DNA from: Burkholderia arboris
Lineage (GTDB): Bacteria > Pseudomonadota > Gammaproteobacteria > Burkholderiales > Burkholderiaceae
DNA: 64,000 bases
Reading direction: 5' to 3'
NCBI RefSeq assembly: GCF_902499125.1
Contig: NZ_CABVPX010000010.1
Coordinates: 62,001-126,000, forward strand
Of this stretch, positions 45,761 to 55,452 are shown in pieces. Positions within the stretch are counted from its first letter, which is position 1. The number at the start of each line of letters is the position of its first letter. Both the position numbers and the translations under genes were made by a program. The notes beneath the pieces were generated by a model. That model made no database searches. It was not told where the DNA came from and saw only the letters and a list, made by a program, of their open reading frames with translations.

Positions 45761-46726
45761 ATGAAACCGCAGTACGAGCACGTGACGTTCGCGCCCGGCT
45801 GTTCGATCCGCGTCTATCACCGCCAGCTCGCGCGCATCCCGTTCGAATGGCACCGCCACCCCGAGTACGAACTGACGCTGACGCTCAACAGCCGCGGCCA
45901 GCGCTTCATCGGCGATCACGTCGCGCGCTACGCGGACGACGATCTCGTGCTCGTGCCGCCCAACCTGCCGCATACGTGGTCGTCGAACGCACGGATCGAT
46001 CGCGAGGCGCCCGAAGTCGCGCTCGTCGTCTGGTTCGACGGCGACTGGGTGCGGCGGCTGGCCGATTGCTGCCCCGAATACGCGCCGCTGCGCTCGCTGC
46101 TGCGACGCGCGGCGCCAGGCCTGCGTTTCGACGTGGCAGCCGCCCGCGCGATGCGTGCGCGGCTGCCGCAATTGCTCGATCCATTACCGCGCGCACGGCT
46201 CGCGGCTGCGCTCGATACACTCGCCGATCTCGCGGAAGCCGGCGGCGAGCCGCTCGCCACCGCGCAGGCGTATGACCGGCCTGACGGCACGAGACCTTCC
46301 GTCGATACGGCCGCGCCCGAAGCCGAACGCCTCGACCGCGTGCTCGACGCGATCGACCGGCGCTTTCACGAACCGCTGCGCATCGACGCGCTCGCCGCTG
46401 CCGCGCACATGTCCGAACGCACGCTGCAGCGCCTGTTCGTCCGGCACCTCGGTGAAAGCGTCGGCCGCTACGTGCAGCGGTTGCGGCTCGCGCACGCGTG
46501 CCGCCACCTGGTTGGCACCGACTGGCCGATCGCGACAGTGGCCGCGCGCTGCGGCATTCCGAATGCCGCGAACTTCAACCGCCAGTTCCTCGCCGCACGC
46601 GGGATGACGCCGGGTGCGTACCGGCAGTTCTTCGAGCAGCACGGCCACGCCCCCGACGACGACGCGCCGTCACTCGACACACGTCCGCCATCGCTGGAGC
46701 GCCGCGCCGATCCGGCGCGCAAATGA
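45761..46726 (+). CDS. AraC-family transcriptional regulator
   Basis: A 321-residue regulator. An N-terminal cupin-like sensor (FEWHRHPEYELTLTLNSRG, VPPNLPHTW) is followed by two helix-turn-helix motifs (about 190-295: MSERTLQRLFVRHLGESVGRYVQRLRLAHACRHL and CGIPNAANFNRQF). The ATG at 45761 has GGAG seven bases upstream (45751-45754). It is divergent from the VOC gene and ends at the strong hairpin shared with gltA. Confidence 0.92.
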   Translation: MKPQYEHVTFAPGCSIRVYHRQLARIPFEWHRHPEYELTLTLNSRGQRFIGDHVARYADDDLVLVPPNLPHTWSSNARIDREAPEVALVVWFDGDWVRRLADCCPEYAPLRSLLRRAAPGLRFDVAAARAMRARLPQLLDPLPRARLAAALDTLADLAEAGGEPLATAQAYDRPDGTRPSVDTAAPEAERLDRVLDAIDRRFHEPLRIDALAAAAHMSERTLQRLFVRHLGESVGRYVQRLRLAHACRHLVGTDWPIATVAARCGIPNAANFNRQFLAARGMTPGAYRQFFEQHGHAPDDDAPSLDTRPPSLERRADPARK

Positions 46727-46758
46727 AAACACCCCGACGGGATGACCCGTCGGGGTGT
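46726..46758 (-). terminator. Strong terminator between gltA and AraC gene
   Basis: ACACCCCGACGGG (46729-46741) pairs with CCCGTCGGGGTGT (46746-46758), a perfect 13-bp stem with an ATGA loop. On the minus strand TTTTCAT follows, serving gltA; it overlaps the AraC stop codon and may act both ways. Confidence 0.85.
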
Positions 46759-46817
46759 CGTGGCGTTGCGTTTCGCCCAACGCGAGCGGCCTGCCGGCCG
46801 TTCGCGCCGCACACGAC

Positions 46818-48119
46818 TTAACGTGCGCTGATCGGCTTCGCTTCGCGCGGCGAATCGCCGATGAACAGCTGGCGCGGACGGCCGATCTTCTGTTCCGGAT
46901 CGGCAATCATTTCGTTCCACTGTGCGATCCAGCCGACCGTACGTGCCATCGCGAAGATACACGTGAACATCGACGTCGGGATGCCCAGCGCGCGCTGGAC
47001 GATGCCCGAGTAGAAGTCGACGTTCGGGTACAGCTTGCGCGACACGAAGTATTCGTCTTCCAGCGCGATCTTCTCGAGCTGCATCGCGAGCTTGAACAGC
47101 GGGTCGTCGTGCAGGCCCAGTTCGTTCAGCACTTCGTAGCACGTTTCGCGCATCAGCTTCGCACGCGGATCGTAGTTCTTGTACACGCGGTGGCCGAAGC
47201 CCATCAGCTTCACGCCCGAATTCTTGTCCTTCACCTGCTTGATGAATTCGGGGATGTTGTCCGGCGAACCGATCTGCTCGAGCATGTTCAGCGCGGCTTC
47301 GTTCGCACCACCGTGCGCCGGGCCCCACAGACACGCGATACCGGCAGCGATACACGCGAACGGGTTCGCGCCCGACGAGCCGGCCAGACGGACGGTCGAC
47401 GTCGATGCGTTCTGCTCGTGGTCGGCGTGCAGGATCAGGATGCGGTCGAGTGCGCGGACGAGCACGTCGTTGACCTTGTACTCTTCGCACGGGTTCGAGA
47501 ACATCATGTGCATGAAGTTCGCGCTGTACGACAGCGAGTTCTTCGGATACACGAACGGCTGGCCGATGCTGTACTTGTACGCCATCGCGACGAGCGTCGG
47601 CAGCTTCGCGATCATGCGGATCGCCGACACTTCACGGTGACGCGGATCGTTGATGTCGAGCGAGTCGTGGTAGAACGCGGACAGCGCGCCGACTGCGGCG
47701 ACCAGGATCGCCATCGGGTGCGCGTCGCGGCGGAAGCCACGGAAGAAGAAGTGCATCTGCTCGTGCACCATCGTGTGCTTCGTGACGGTGTCGACGAATT
47801 CCTTCTTCTGCGCTGCGTTCGGCAGTTCACCCTTCAGCAGCAGGTAGCAGCTTTCGAGGAAGTCCGCGTTTTGCGCGAGGTTGTCGATCGGGTAACCGCG
47901 GTACAGCAGCTCGCCCTTGTCGCCGTCGATGTACGTGATCGCCGAATTGCAAGCCGCCGTCGACATGAAGCCCGGGTCATACGTGAACTTGCCGGTCTGG
48001 CCGTACAGCTTGCGGATGTCGATTACGTCCGGGCCCATCGTGCCCTTGTAGATCGGCAGTTCGACGCTCGGCGAGTTGTCGCTGAACGATAGCGTGGCTT
48101 TAACATCAGACGGAGTCAT
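46818..48119 (-). CDS. gltA: Citrate synthase
   Basis: A 433-residue type II (hexameric) citrate synthase condensing oxaloacetate and acetyl-CoA. Catalytic segments: [30 protein letters not shown] and [14 protein letters not shown] (active histidines), and the C-terminal aspartate in DFYSGIV. Last gene of the sdhCDAB-sdhE-gltA string, 66 bases after sdhE. Length matches proteobacterial GltA. Confidence 0.97.
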   Translation of the reverse strand: MTPSDVKATLSFSDNSPSVELPIYKGTMGPDVIDIRKLYGQTGKFTYDPGFMSTAACNSAITYIDGDKGELLYRGYPIDNLAQNADFLESCYLLLKGELPNAAQKKEFVDTVTKHTMVHEQMHFFFRGFRRDAHPMAILVAAVGALSAFYHDSLDINDPRHREVSAIRMIAKLPTLVAMAYKYSIGQPFVYPKNSLSYSANFMHMMFSNPCEEYKVNDVLVRALDRILILHADHEQNASTSTVRLAGSSGANPFACIAAGIACLWGPAHGGANEAALNMLEQIGSPDNIPEFIKQVKDKNSGVKLMGFGHRVYKNYDPRAKLMRETCYEVLNELGLHDDPLFKLAMQLEKIALEDEYFVSRKLYPNVDFYSGIVQRALGIPTSMFTCIFAMARTVGWIAQWNEMIADPEQKIGRPRQLFIGDSPREAKPISAR

Positions 48120-48185
48120 GGCACATCCTCAATCGAAATAAAGAAACGGGATTCGATAACGGGCACAGCGTGTCACACCTTGGCG

Positions 48186-48458
48186 TTACACGTTGCGCAG
48201 CATCTCCAACAGCCGGTGAATGTCCGGGCTGTCTAGGTCGCCTTCTGGTTCCTTGCGCGCGAGGAGCAAGTCCATCAGGTCGTTGTCGCTCAGATCGAGC
48301 AGGCGCGACAACGCGCCTACGTCTGCATCGGTGAGGTCATGCTCGTATCTGCTGAAGAAACGCTCGAAGATGATGTCGTTTTCCAGCAGACCCCGCCGCG
48401 CGCGCCAGCGGAGGCGCGCGCGACGGTGCGGGTCGGATTGATGCGAATCGTCGCTCAT
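48186..48458 (-). CDS. sdhE: SdhE FAD-assembly factor
   Basis: A 90-residue four- to five-helix protein. The segment RARLRWRARRGLLENDIIFERFF carries the R-G-x-x-E-x-D motif that SdhE/Sdh5 uses to bind SdhA and promote covalent FAD attachment. It begins 11 bases after sdhB and precedes gltA, so assembly factor and enzyme are made together. The start at 48458 is the only one giving the family N-terminus. Confidence 0.9.
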   Translation of the reverse strand: MSDDSHQSDPHRRARLRWRARRGLLENDIIFERFFSRYEHDLTDADVGALSRLLDLSDNDLMDLLLARKEPEGDLDSPDIHRLLEMLRNV

Positions 48459-48469
48459 TGCACCCGGCC

Positions 48470-49171
48470 TTAAACCGCGCGGCGGACCATCAGTTCCTTG
48501 ATCTTGCCGATCGCCTTCGTCGGGTTCAGGCCCTTCGGGCAAACGTCGACGCAGTTCATGATCGTGTGGCAACGGAACAGACGGTACGGGTCTTCCAGGT
48601 TGTCGAGACGCTCGCCGGTGGCGGTGTCGCGGCTGTCCGCGATGAAGCGGTAAGCCTGCAGCAGGCCGGCCGGGCCGACGAACTTGTCCGGGTTCCACCA
48701 GAAGCTCGGGCACGACGTCGAGCAGCTCGCACACAGAATGCACTCGTACACGCCGTCGAGCTCGTCGCGCTCTTCCGGCGACTGGAGGCGTTCCTTCTCC
48801 GGCGGCGGCGCGTCGTTGATCAGGTACGGCTTGATCGAGTGGTACTGGTTGAAGAAGTGCGTCATGTCGACGATCAGGTCGCGCACGACGGGCAGGCCCG
48901 GCAGCGGACGCAGCACGATCTTCTGCGGCAGGTCGTTCAGGTTCGTCAGACACGCGAGACCGTTCTTGCCGTTGATGTTCATCGCGTCCGAACCGCACAC
49001 GCCTTCACGGCACGAACGGCGGAACGACAGCGTCTCGTCCAGTGCCTTCAGCTTCACCAGTGCGTCGAGCAGCATGCGCTCATGCTGGATGTCGAGCTCG
49101 TACGTCTGCATGCGCGGCGCTGCGTCCTTGTCCGGATCGTAGCGGTAGACTTCAAAAATGCGTTTTGCCAT
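48470..49171 (-). CDS. sdhB: Succinate dehydrogenase iron-sulfur subunit
   Basis: A 233-residue subunit with a 2Fe-2S domain ([22 protein letters not shown]) and a 4Fe-4S/3Fe-4S domain ([17 protein letters not shown] and [21 protein letters not shown]). It carries electrons from the SdhA flavin to the membrane quinone site. It is 21 bases after sdhA, in standard operon order. Confidence 0.97.
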   Translation of the reverse strand: MAKRIFEVYRYDPDKDAAPRMQTYELDIQHERMLLDALVKLKALDETLSFRRSCREGVCGSDAMNINGKNGLACLTNLNDLPQKIVLRPLPGLPVVRDLIVDMTHFFNQYHSIKPYLINDAPPPEKERLQSPEERDELDGVYECILCASCSTSCPSFWWNPDKFVGPAGLLQAYRFIADSRDTATGERLDNLEDPYRLFRCHTIMNCVDVCPKGLNPTKAIGKIKELMVRRAV

Positions 49172-49192
49172 TTCGGATTCCTTTGACTCGGC

Positions 49193-50968
49193 TTAGAACG
49201 TGCGCGGCTTCGGCGGCACGGATTCGACCGTCAGCGGCTTCATTTGAACCGGCTTGTAGTCGAGGCGATCGCCTTCGCTGTACCACAGCGTGTGGCGCAG
49301 CCAGTTTTCGTCGTCGCGATGTTCGTAGTCGCTGTGTGCGTGCGCGCCGCGGCTTTCCTTGCGCGCTTCCGCCGACACCATCGTGGCGCGGGCCACTTCG
49401 ATCAGGTTCTCCAGCTCGAGCGCTTCGACGCGCGCGGTGTTGAACACCTTCGACTTGTCCTTCAGGTGGATGTTTTCCACGCGCGCAGCCAGGCCGGCCA
49501 TCTGATCGACGCCTTCCTTCAGCAGCGCCGACGTGCGGAACACGCCTGCGTGTTTCTGCATCGTCGCGCGGATGTCGTTCGCGACATCCTGCGTGTACTC
49601 ACCCGACGTCGACTTGTCGAGCTTCGCGAGGCGCGCCAGCGAGAATTCGCCTGCATCGGCCGGCAGCGGCTTGTGTTCCTTCTGGTTCTTCACGTGCTCG
49701 ACGATGTGGTTGCCGGCCGCGCGGCCGAACACCACGAGGTCCAGCAGCGAGTTCGTGCCGAGGCGGTTCGCGCCGTGCACGGACACGCACGAGCACTCGC
49801 CCACTGCGTAGAAGCCGTTGACCGGTTCCTTGTGATCGCGCGACGTGCCGACGACCTGACCGTGGATGTTGGTCGGGATGCCGCCCATCTGGTAGTGGAT
49901 CGTCGGGACGACCGGGATCGGTTCCTTGATCGCGTCGACGTTCGCGAACTTCAGCGCGATTTCGCGGATCGACGGCAGACGCTTCATGATCGTCTCGGCG
50001 CCGATGTGCGACAGGTCGAGCAGCACGTGATCCTTGTTCGGACCGACGCCGCGACCTTCCTTGATTTCCTGGTCCATCGAACGCGACACGAAGTCACGCG
50101 GCGCCAGATCCTTCAGCGTCGGCGCGTAGCGCTCCATGAAACGCTCGCCGTTCGCGTTGCGCAGGATACCGCCTTCGCCGCGCACGCCTTCGGTGATCAG
50201 CACGCCCGCGCCGGCCACGCCGGTCGGGTGGAACTGCCAGAACTCCATGTCCTGCAGCGCGATGCCCGAACGCGCAGCCATGCCGAGGCCGTCGCCGGTG
50301 TTGATGAACGCGTTGGTCGACGCCGCGAAGATCCGGCCTGCGCCGCCCGTCGCGAACAGCGTCGTCTTGCCTTCCATGATGTAGACGTCACCCGTCTCCA
50401 TCTCGAGGGCCGTCACGCCGAGCACGTCGCCATCCGCGTCGCGGATCAGGTCGAGCGCCATCCATTCGACGAAGAACTGCGTCTTCGCTTCGACGTTCTG
50501 CTGGTACAGCGTGTGCAGCAGCGCGTGACCGGTACGGTCGGCGGCCGCGCAAGCGCGCTGGACCGGCTTCTCGCCGTAGTTTGCGGTGTGGCCGCCGAAC
50601 GGGCGCTGGTAGATCGTGCCGTCCGCGTTACGGTCGAACGGCATGCCGAAGTGCTCGAGTTCGTACACGACGTTCGGCGCTTCACGGCACATGAATTCGA
50701 TCGCGTCCTGGTCGCCGAGCCAGTCGGAGCCCTTGATCGTGTCGTAGAAGTGGAAGTGCCAGTTGTCTTCGCTCATGTTGCCGAGCGATGCACCGATACC
50801 GCCCTGCGCGGCCACCGTGTGCGAACGCGTCGGGAACACCTTCGACAGCACGCCGACCGACAGGCCCGCGCGCGACAGTTGCAGCGCTGCGCGCAAGCCG
50901 GAGCCGCCCGCGCCGACGATCACCACGTCGAACTTGCGGCGCGGGAGATTAGATTTGATTGCAGCCAT
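49193..50968 (-). CDS. sdhA: Succinate dehydrogenase flavoprotein subunit
   Basis: A 591-residue flavoprotein. The Rossmann motif [15 protein letters not shown] is near residue 17, the covalent FAD histidine is in [14 protein letters not shown], and the active-site block [21 protein letters not shown] is intact. Oxidises succinate to fumarate in the TCA cycle and respiratory complex II. It starts three bases after sdhD. Length is normal. Confidence 0.98.
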   Translation of the reverse strand: MAAIKSNLPRRKFDVVIVGAGGSGLRAALQLSRAGLSVGVLSKVFPTRSHTVAAQGGIGASLGNMSEDNWHFHFYDTIKGSDWLGDQDAIEFMCREAPNVVYELEHFGMPFDRNADGTIYQRPFGGHTANYGEKPVQRACAAADRTGHALLHTLYQQNVEAKTQFFVEWMALDLIRDADGDVLGVTALEMETGDVYIMEGKTTLFATGGAGRIFAASTNAFINTGDGLGMAARSGIALQDMEFWQFHPTGVAGAGVLITEGVRGEGGILRNANGERFMERYAPTLKDLAPRDFVSRSMDQEIKEGRGVGPNKDHVLLDLSHIGAETIMKRLPSIREIALKFANVDAIKEPIPVVPTIHYQMGGIPTNIHGQVVGTSRDHKEPVNGFYAVGECSCVSVHGANRLGTNSLLDLVVFGRAAGNHIVEHVKNQKEHKPLPADAGEFSLARLAKLDKSTSGEYTQDVANDIRATMQKHAGVFRTSALLKEGVDQMAGLAARVENIHLKDKSKVFNTARVEALELENLIEVARATMVSAEARKESRGAHAHSDYEHRDDENWLRHTLWYSEGDRLDYKPVQMKPLTVESVPPKPRTF

Positions 50969-50971
50969 TCT

Positions 50972-51340
50972 TTACACTCTCCAGAGAATCTGCGCGGCGT
51001 AGCCCGCACATGCGAGCAGCCAGACGATGGTCAGCGATTGCAGCAGCAGGCGCACACCGACGGGCTTCACGTAGTCCATCCAGATGTCTCGCACGCCGAC
51101 CCATGCGTGGTAGAAGAGGGAAAGCAGCATCACGAAGGTGGCAAGCTTCATCCATTGCGCGGCGAAGATCGATGCCCAGCCTTCGTACGAGAAATCGTGC
51201 GCGCCGAAGAACAGGACGAGCAGAATGACCGTGTAGACCGCCATGATCGTGGCGGTGATGCGTTGCGCAAGCCAGTCGCGCAGGCCGTAGTGAGCGCCGA
51301 CGACGAGGCGCTTCGAGCCGATTCGGTTATTGGCTGCCAT
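50972..51340 (-). CDS. sdhD: Succinate dehydrogenase membrane anchor SdhD
   Basis: A 122-residue protein with three hydrophobic helices. The segment HAWVGVRDIWMDYVKP carries the heme/quinone-site residues of SdhD. It starts four bases after sdhC and three bases before sdhA. With SdhC it binds heme b and ubiquinone in the inner membrane. Confidence 0.94.
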   Translation of the reverse strand: MAANNRIGSKRLVVGAHYGLRDWLAQRITATIMAVYTVILLVLFFGAHDFSYEGWASIFAAQWMKLATFVMLLSLFYHAWVGVRDIWMDYVKPVGVRLLLQSLTIVWLLACAGYAAQILWRV

Positions 51341-51344
51341 TTTC

Positions 51345-51761
51345 TTAGAATGCTCCGAACAGTTTGAGTGCCATGGCGATCGTCAGGGCGATCGAGACGA
51401 CAAAGACGACGACTGCCGTCCGCTTGCCGCCTTCCTTCGTGACGGCGTCGTGGTTGACGTCCATCAGCAGGTGGCGAATGCCGGCGCAGAAATGGTGGAA
51501 GAAGGCCCACGACAGTGCGAGGACGATCAGCTTGACGATGATGTTGGAGAGGAAAGCCTTGAAGACTTCGAAGCTGAGCTCGGACGTCAGGCTCTGGTCG
51601 AAGAGGAACAGCAGGAACGGCAGGAACAAGAACAGCAGCGCGCCGCTGACTCGATGGAGAATCGACAATATCGCTGCCAGCGGCATGCGATATTTCATCG
51701 TGATATCGCCGAATCCGATGTTCCGGTATTCCGGCCTCGGCTTTCTTACTGCATCAGTCAT
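51345..51761 (-). CDS. sdhC: Succinate dehydrogenase cytochrome b556 subunit
   Basis: A 138-residue three-helix membrane subunit. SILHRVSGALLF has the conserved S-x-H-R-x-S-G quinone-site motif and HHFCAGIRHLLMD the heme histidine. The start has AGGGG six bases upstream. First gene of the sdh-gltA operon; the 169-base leader up to gntR contains AT-rich -10-like boxes (TAAAAT at 51802-51797 on minus) but no clear -35. Confidence 0.95.
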   Translation of the reverse strand: MTDAVRKPRPEYRNIGFGDITMKYRMPLAAILSILHRVSGALLFLFLPFLLFLFDQSLTSELSFEVFKAFLSNIIVKLIVLALSWAFFHHFCAGIRHLLMDVNHDAVTKEGGKRTAVVVFVVSIALTIAMALKLFGAF

Positions 51762-51930
51762 GCTAGACCCCTACTATGTTGTCACACTAATCCGCGATTT
51801 TAGCGCCTTTTTATATCGCGCTGCAGCGAAAGTCTGCTCTGGATAGTTGCGCGAACAAGAACAAAGGCGGCCCGAAACGTGCTTCGCGAGCGTGGGAATC
51901 GCGAAACACTCGGCTTGAGCCGAAACAACG

Positions 51931-52755
51931 TCAACTCAAGTCATTCTGATAGTAGTACCCGGTTGTGACATACCAGCCGCGACGCACTTCCACCGGCCGG
52001 TCTCCGTATGTATAGGACACGCGCTCGACCGACAGCAACGGAAAACCCGCAGGCACATGCAGCAGGTCGGCCACCGACGGCTCGGCCGCGACCGCGCGGA
52101 TCTTCTCCGTCGCGCGGATCATCCGCGTGCCGAACTCCGTCTCGAACATGGCGTAGAGCGGCCCCTTGTACTCGCTCAGCCGCTCGAACGTGAGCCCGCG
52201 GAACATCGCGCCCGGCAGCCAGATCTCGTCCAGCACCGTCACCTCGTTCTCGAACTCCAGCAGGCGGCGCACCTGGACGACCGGATCGGCCGGCTTCAGG
52301 TCGAGCTGCCGCGCGATCTCGGCCGGCGCACGCAGGCGGCGGCATTCGAGCAGGCGGCTCACGTGCGGATGCTCGGCACCGTCGTCGGCCAGCAGGCGCA
52401 GGAAGCGGAACTGCGCGCGATCCTCGTTGTGCGTTGCAACAAAAGTGCCCTTGCCCTGCCGCCGGACCACGAGGTTTTCGGCGGCCAGTTCGTCGATCGC
52501 CTTGCGAACGGTGCCCTGGCTGACCTTGTAGCGGGCCGCGAGCTCCACTTCGCTGGGGATGATCTCGCCCGGCTTCCATTCACCGGTTTCGAGACTTTGC
52601 GTGATCAATGACTTAATCTGCTGGTATAACGGGCTGAACGTCGGCGACGGCGGCGCCGCAGGCGAAGGTGCGGGATCGCCCGCGCCCGGCTGCCCTGGGC
52701 TGCCTGCGCCGGTCTGATTCGCGGTATTCGCCTGGTTCGATGTCATGGCGCGCAT
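51931..52755 (-). CDS. GntR/HutC-family transcriptional regulator
   Basis: A 274-residue regulator. A Ser/Pro/Gly-rich leader of about 35 residues precedes the winged helix-turn-helix (about 40-105: SEVELAARYKVSQGTVRKAIDELAAENLVVRRQGKGTFV) and a UTRA effector domain (about 125-270), the HutC subgroup. Start is uncertain: ATG 52755 and 52746 lack strong ribosome-binding sites. It lies between the sdh operon and the divergent mdh gene, with a perfect palindrome 49-64 bases upstream of its start. Control of itself and of neighbouring TCA genes is likely, the effector perhaps a cycle metabolite. Confidence 0.88.
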   Translation of the reverse strand: MRAMTSNQANTANQTGAGSPGQPGAGDPAPSPAAPPSPTFSPLYQQIKSLITQSLETGEWKPGEIIPSEVELAARYKVSQGTVRKAIDELAAENLVVRRQGKGTFVATHNEDRAQFRFLRLLADDGAEHPHVSRLLECRRLRAPAEIARQLDLKPADPVVQVRRLLEFENEVTVLDEIWLPGAMFRGLTFERLSEYKGPLYAMFETEFGTRMIRATEKIRAVAAEPSVADLLHVPAGFPLLSVERVSYTYGDRPVEVRRGWYVTTGYYYQNDLS

Positions 52756-52803
52756 TTCATCACAAACCGCACTTTTTCGTCCACTCAATTTCCGCAAAAC
52801 ATC

Positions 52804-52819
52804 TGTCTTATATAAGACA
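52804..52819. promoter_or_regulatory. Perfect 16-bp palindrome, probable GntR operator
   Basis: TGTCTTATATAAGACA is its own reverse complement. It lies in the 288-base gap between gntR and mdh, just upstream of the mdh -35 box and within the expected gntR promoter. Size, symmetry and place fit a HutC/GntR dimer site. Confidence 0.7.
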
Positions 52820-52830
52820 TATGATACCGT

Positions 52831-52859
52831 TTGACTTTGCGCGTGACGGCTCCTACACT
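52831..52859 (+). promoter_or_regulatory. Sigma-70 promoter of mdh
   Basis: TTGACT (52831-52836) and TACACT (52854-52859) are spaced by 17 bases, nine of twelve consensus matches. The predicted start near 52866 gives a 178-base leader. A second -10-like TAGAAT is at 52991-52996 with no good -35. Confidence 0.65.
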
Positions 52860-53043
52860 CCGGGTCGAGCAAGGGTTCGCGGGTGCAACAGCGCGTCCCC
52901 GGCTACGTGCCACGGCCGTCTCCAGGTTCACCGCGTCTGCCATCGCGAGTCCTCCGCCCTGCTTCAATGCAACGCTACGCACAACGCGCATAGAATGGCG
53001 TTTTCGCTAGCGTCCAACGCTTCACCCGTCCTGGAGATTTTCA

Positions 53044-54030
53044 ATGGCTAAGCCCGCAAAGCGCGTTGCCGTCACCGGCGCCGCAGGTCAAATCGCTTAC
53101 TCCCTGCTGTTCCGCATCGCGAACGGCGACCTGCTCGGCAAGGACCAGCCGGTCATCCTGCAACTGCTCGACCTCCCGCAAGCCCAAGGTGCCGTCAAAG
53201 GCGTCGTGATGGAACTCGACGATTGCGCGTTCCCGCTGCTCGCGGGCGTCGTGATCACTGACGATCCCAAGGTCGCATTCAAGGATGCAGACGTCGCGCT
53301 GCTGGTCGGTGCACGTCCGCGCTCGAAGGGCATGGAGCGCAAGGACCTGCTGTCGGCAAACGCTGAAATCTTCACGGTTCAGGGCGCTGCGCTGAACGAA
53401 GTCGCCAGCCGCGACGTGAAGGTGCTGGTCGTCGGCAACCCGGCGAACACCAACGCCTACATCGCAATGAAGTCGGCACCGGATCTGCCGAAGAAGAACT
53501 TCACGGCCATGCTGCGCCTCGACCACAACCGCGCGCTGTCGCAGCTCGCCGCCAAGTCGGGCAAGCCGGTCGCATCGATCGAAAAGCTCGCCGTGTGGGG
53601 CAACCACTCGCCGACGATGTACCCGGACTTCCGCTTCGCGACCGCCGAAGGCGAATCGCTGCTGAAGCTGATCAACGACGACGTGTGGAACCGCGACACG
53701 TTCATCCCGACCGTCGGCAAGCGCGGCGCGGCGATCATCGAAGCGCGCGGCCTGTCGTCGGCAGCGTCGGCAGCGAACGCGGCGATCGACCACGTCCGTG
53801 ACTGGGTGCTCGGCACGAACGGCAAGTGGGTCACGATGGGCATCCCGTCGGACGGCTCGTACGGCATCCCCGAAGACATCATCTACGGTGTGCCGGTCGT
53901 GTGCGAAAACGGCGAATACAAGCGCATCGAAGGCCTGGAAATCGACGCGTTCTCGCGCGAGAAGATGGACGGCACGCTGGCCGAGCTGCTCGAAGAGCGC
54001 GATGGCGTCGCCCACCTGCTGAAGAACTAA
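53044..54030 (+). CDS. mdh: Malate dehydrogenase
   Basis: A 328-residue NAD-dependent enzyme of the LDH-like (TadM) type. The NAD motif [21 protein letters not shown] is at residues 10-30, and the catalytic aspartate and histidine segments are RLDHNRA and [13 protein letters not shown]. Oxidises malate to oxaloacetate. GGAG lies seven bases before the ATG. It heads a plus-strand set of TCA and propionate genes divergent from sdh/gltA. Confidence 0.96.
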
Positions 54031-54044
54031 GCATCACCCGCATG

Positions 54045-54098
54045 ACCGGGCGGCCCTCGGGCCACCCGGTTCCGGTCCGGGCCGGCCTGTCGCCGGCC
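54045..54098 (+). terminator. Two consecutive hairpins after mdh
   Basis: ACCGGG-C-GGCC (54045-54055) pairs with GGCC-A-CCCGGT (54060-54070), and GGCCGGC (54080-54086) with GCCGGCC (54092-54098). No U-run follows, so this may be an mRNA 3'-end stabiliser or weak terminator. Confidence 0.35.
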
Positions 54099-54214
54099 TT
54101 GCCGAACGATCCGATTCGCGCACGTTTTGCCGCCCCGCGCCCGCCGCGTACCGGCCCAGAACCTGCCCGAATCCGATTTTCTCCACGCTGACACGCTCCC
54201 CTGACGTCGAAGAG

Positions 54215-55222
54215 ATGGCCGCGCTCACTCCTGCACAAGTGCTGTACGACGGGGCGTCCCCGCCCGCGATCCTGCCCTGCTGCGATCATTACGCGGGCAG
54301 CGAAAAGCTGATGCGCAAATCGCTCGCGCTACAGGCCGAGCTGGGTCCCGTATTCGACATCACGTTCGACTGCGAGGACGGCGCCGCCGTCGGCCAGGAA
54401 GCCGCGCACGCGGCGCTCGTCGCCGACCTGCTCGGCAGCGACGAGAACCGCTTCGGCCGCGTCGGCGTCCGGATCCACGACTTTTCCCACCCGCACTGGC
54501 GCGACGATGTCCGCATCGTGCTGCGCGCCGCACGCGCACCGGCCTACATCACGCTCCCGAAGATCGCGAACGCCGCCGATGCCGCGGAAATGACCGCGTT
54601 CATCGAAGGTGCGCGCCGCGAGCTCGGTATCGCGCAGCCGATTCCGGTCGACGTGCTGGTCGAGACGCATGGCGCGCTGGCGCAAGCCGCGGCCCTCGCC
54701 GCGCTGCCGACGGTCGGCACGCTGAGCTTCGGGCTGATGGATTTCGTCTCCGCGCACCATGGCGCGATTCCCGATTCCGCGATGCGCTCGCCCGGCCAGT
54801 TCGAACACCCGCTCGTGCGCCGCGCGAAGCTGGAAATCGCCGCGGCCTGCCACGCGCACGGCAAGACGCCGTCGCACAACGTGACGACCGAAGTGCGCGA
54901 CATGCGCGTCGTGGCCGGCGATGCACGCCGCGCGCGCGACGAATTCGCGTTCACGCGGATGTGGAGCATCCATCCCGCGCAGATCCGCCCGATCGTCGAC
55001 GCATTCGCGCCGCGCACCGACGAAGTCGCGCTGGCCGCCGAGATCCTGCTGGCCGCGCAGGCCGCCGACTGGGGCCCGACGCGCCACGGTGATACGCTGC
55101 ACGATCGCGCGAGTTATCGCTATTACTGGTCGGTGCTGCGCCGTGCGCGGGCCACCGGCCAGCCCGTACCGGCCGAGGCCGCGCCGCTGTTCGGCCCGGC
55201 CGCCGCAGGCCCCGCGCCGTAA
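54215..55222 (+). CDS. HpcH/HpaI-CitE-like acyl-CoA lyase
   Basis: A 335-residue TIM-barrel protein of the citrate lyase beta-subunit-like family. FDITFDCEDGAAVGQE carries the acidic metal-binding segment, VETHGALAQAAALAALPTV the glutamate segment, and MWSIHPAQIRPI the typical C-terminal I-H-P-x-Q-I motif. Free-standing CitE-like proteins are malyl-, citramalyl- or similar CoA lyases. There is no citD/citF nearby, so it is not citrate lyase. The ATG has only GAAGAG directly before it. It lies 184 bases after mdh and upstream of prpD/acnA. Confidence 0.85.
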   Translation: MAALTPAQVLYDGASPPAILPCCDHYAGSEKLMRKSLALQAELGPVFDITFDCEDGAAVGQEAAHAALVADLLGSDENRFGRVGVRIHDFSHPHWRDDVRIVLRAARAPAYITLPKIANAADAAEMTAFIEGARRELGIAQPIPVDVLVETHGALAQAAALAALPTVGTLSFGLMDFVSAHHGAIPDSAMRSPGQFEHPLVRRAKLEIAAACHAHGKTPSHNVTTEVRDMRVVAGDARRARDEFAFTRMWSIHPAQIRPIVDAFAPRTDEVALAAEILLAAQAADWGPTRHGDTLHDRASYRYYWSVLRRARATGQPVPAEAAPLFGPAAAGPAP

Positions 55223-55452
55223 GTGCGCGCCGCCCGCCGATACACGAGTTTCATGCATTCGCCGGGGCGCAAACCGGTCAGAGGTTTGCGAAACGACAAA
55301 AAACGTAACGGAGCCCGAAAACCTGAAATATGCGCGGCCAAATAGGTGAAAATAGCGGCCGCTGCGCGCTTTCGGGGCGCGTGCAGTTTCAAACCGGCCG
55401 GCAGCTTCGATTGCCGGCCCTTGTCAACTGATTATCGAAAGGTTCTGACTCC

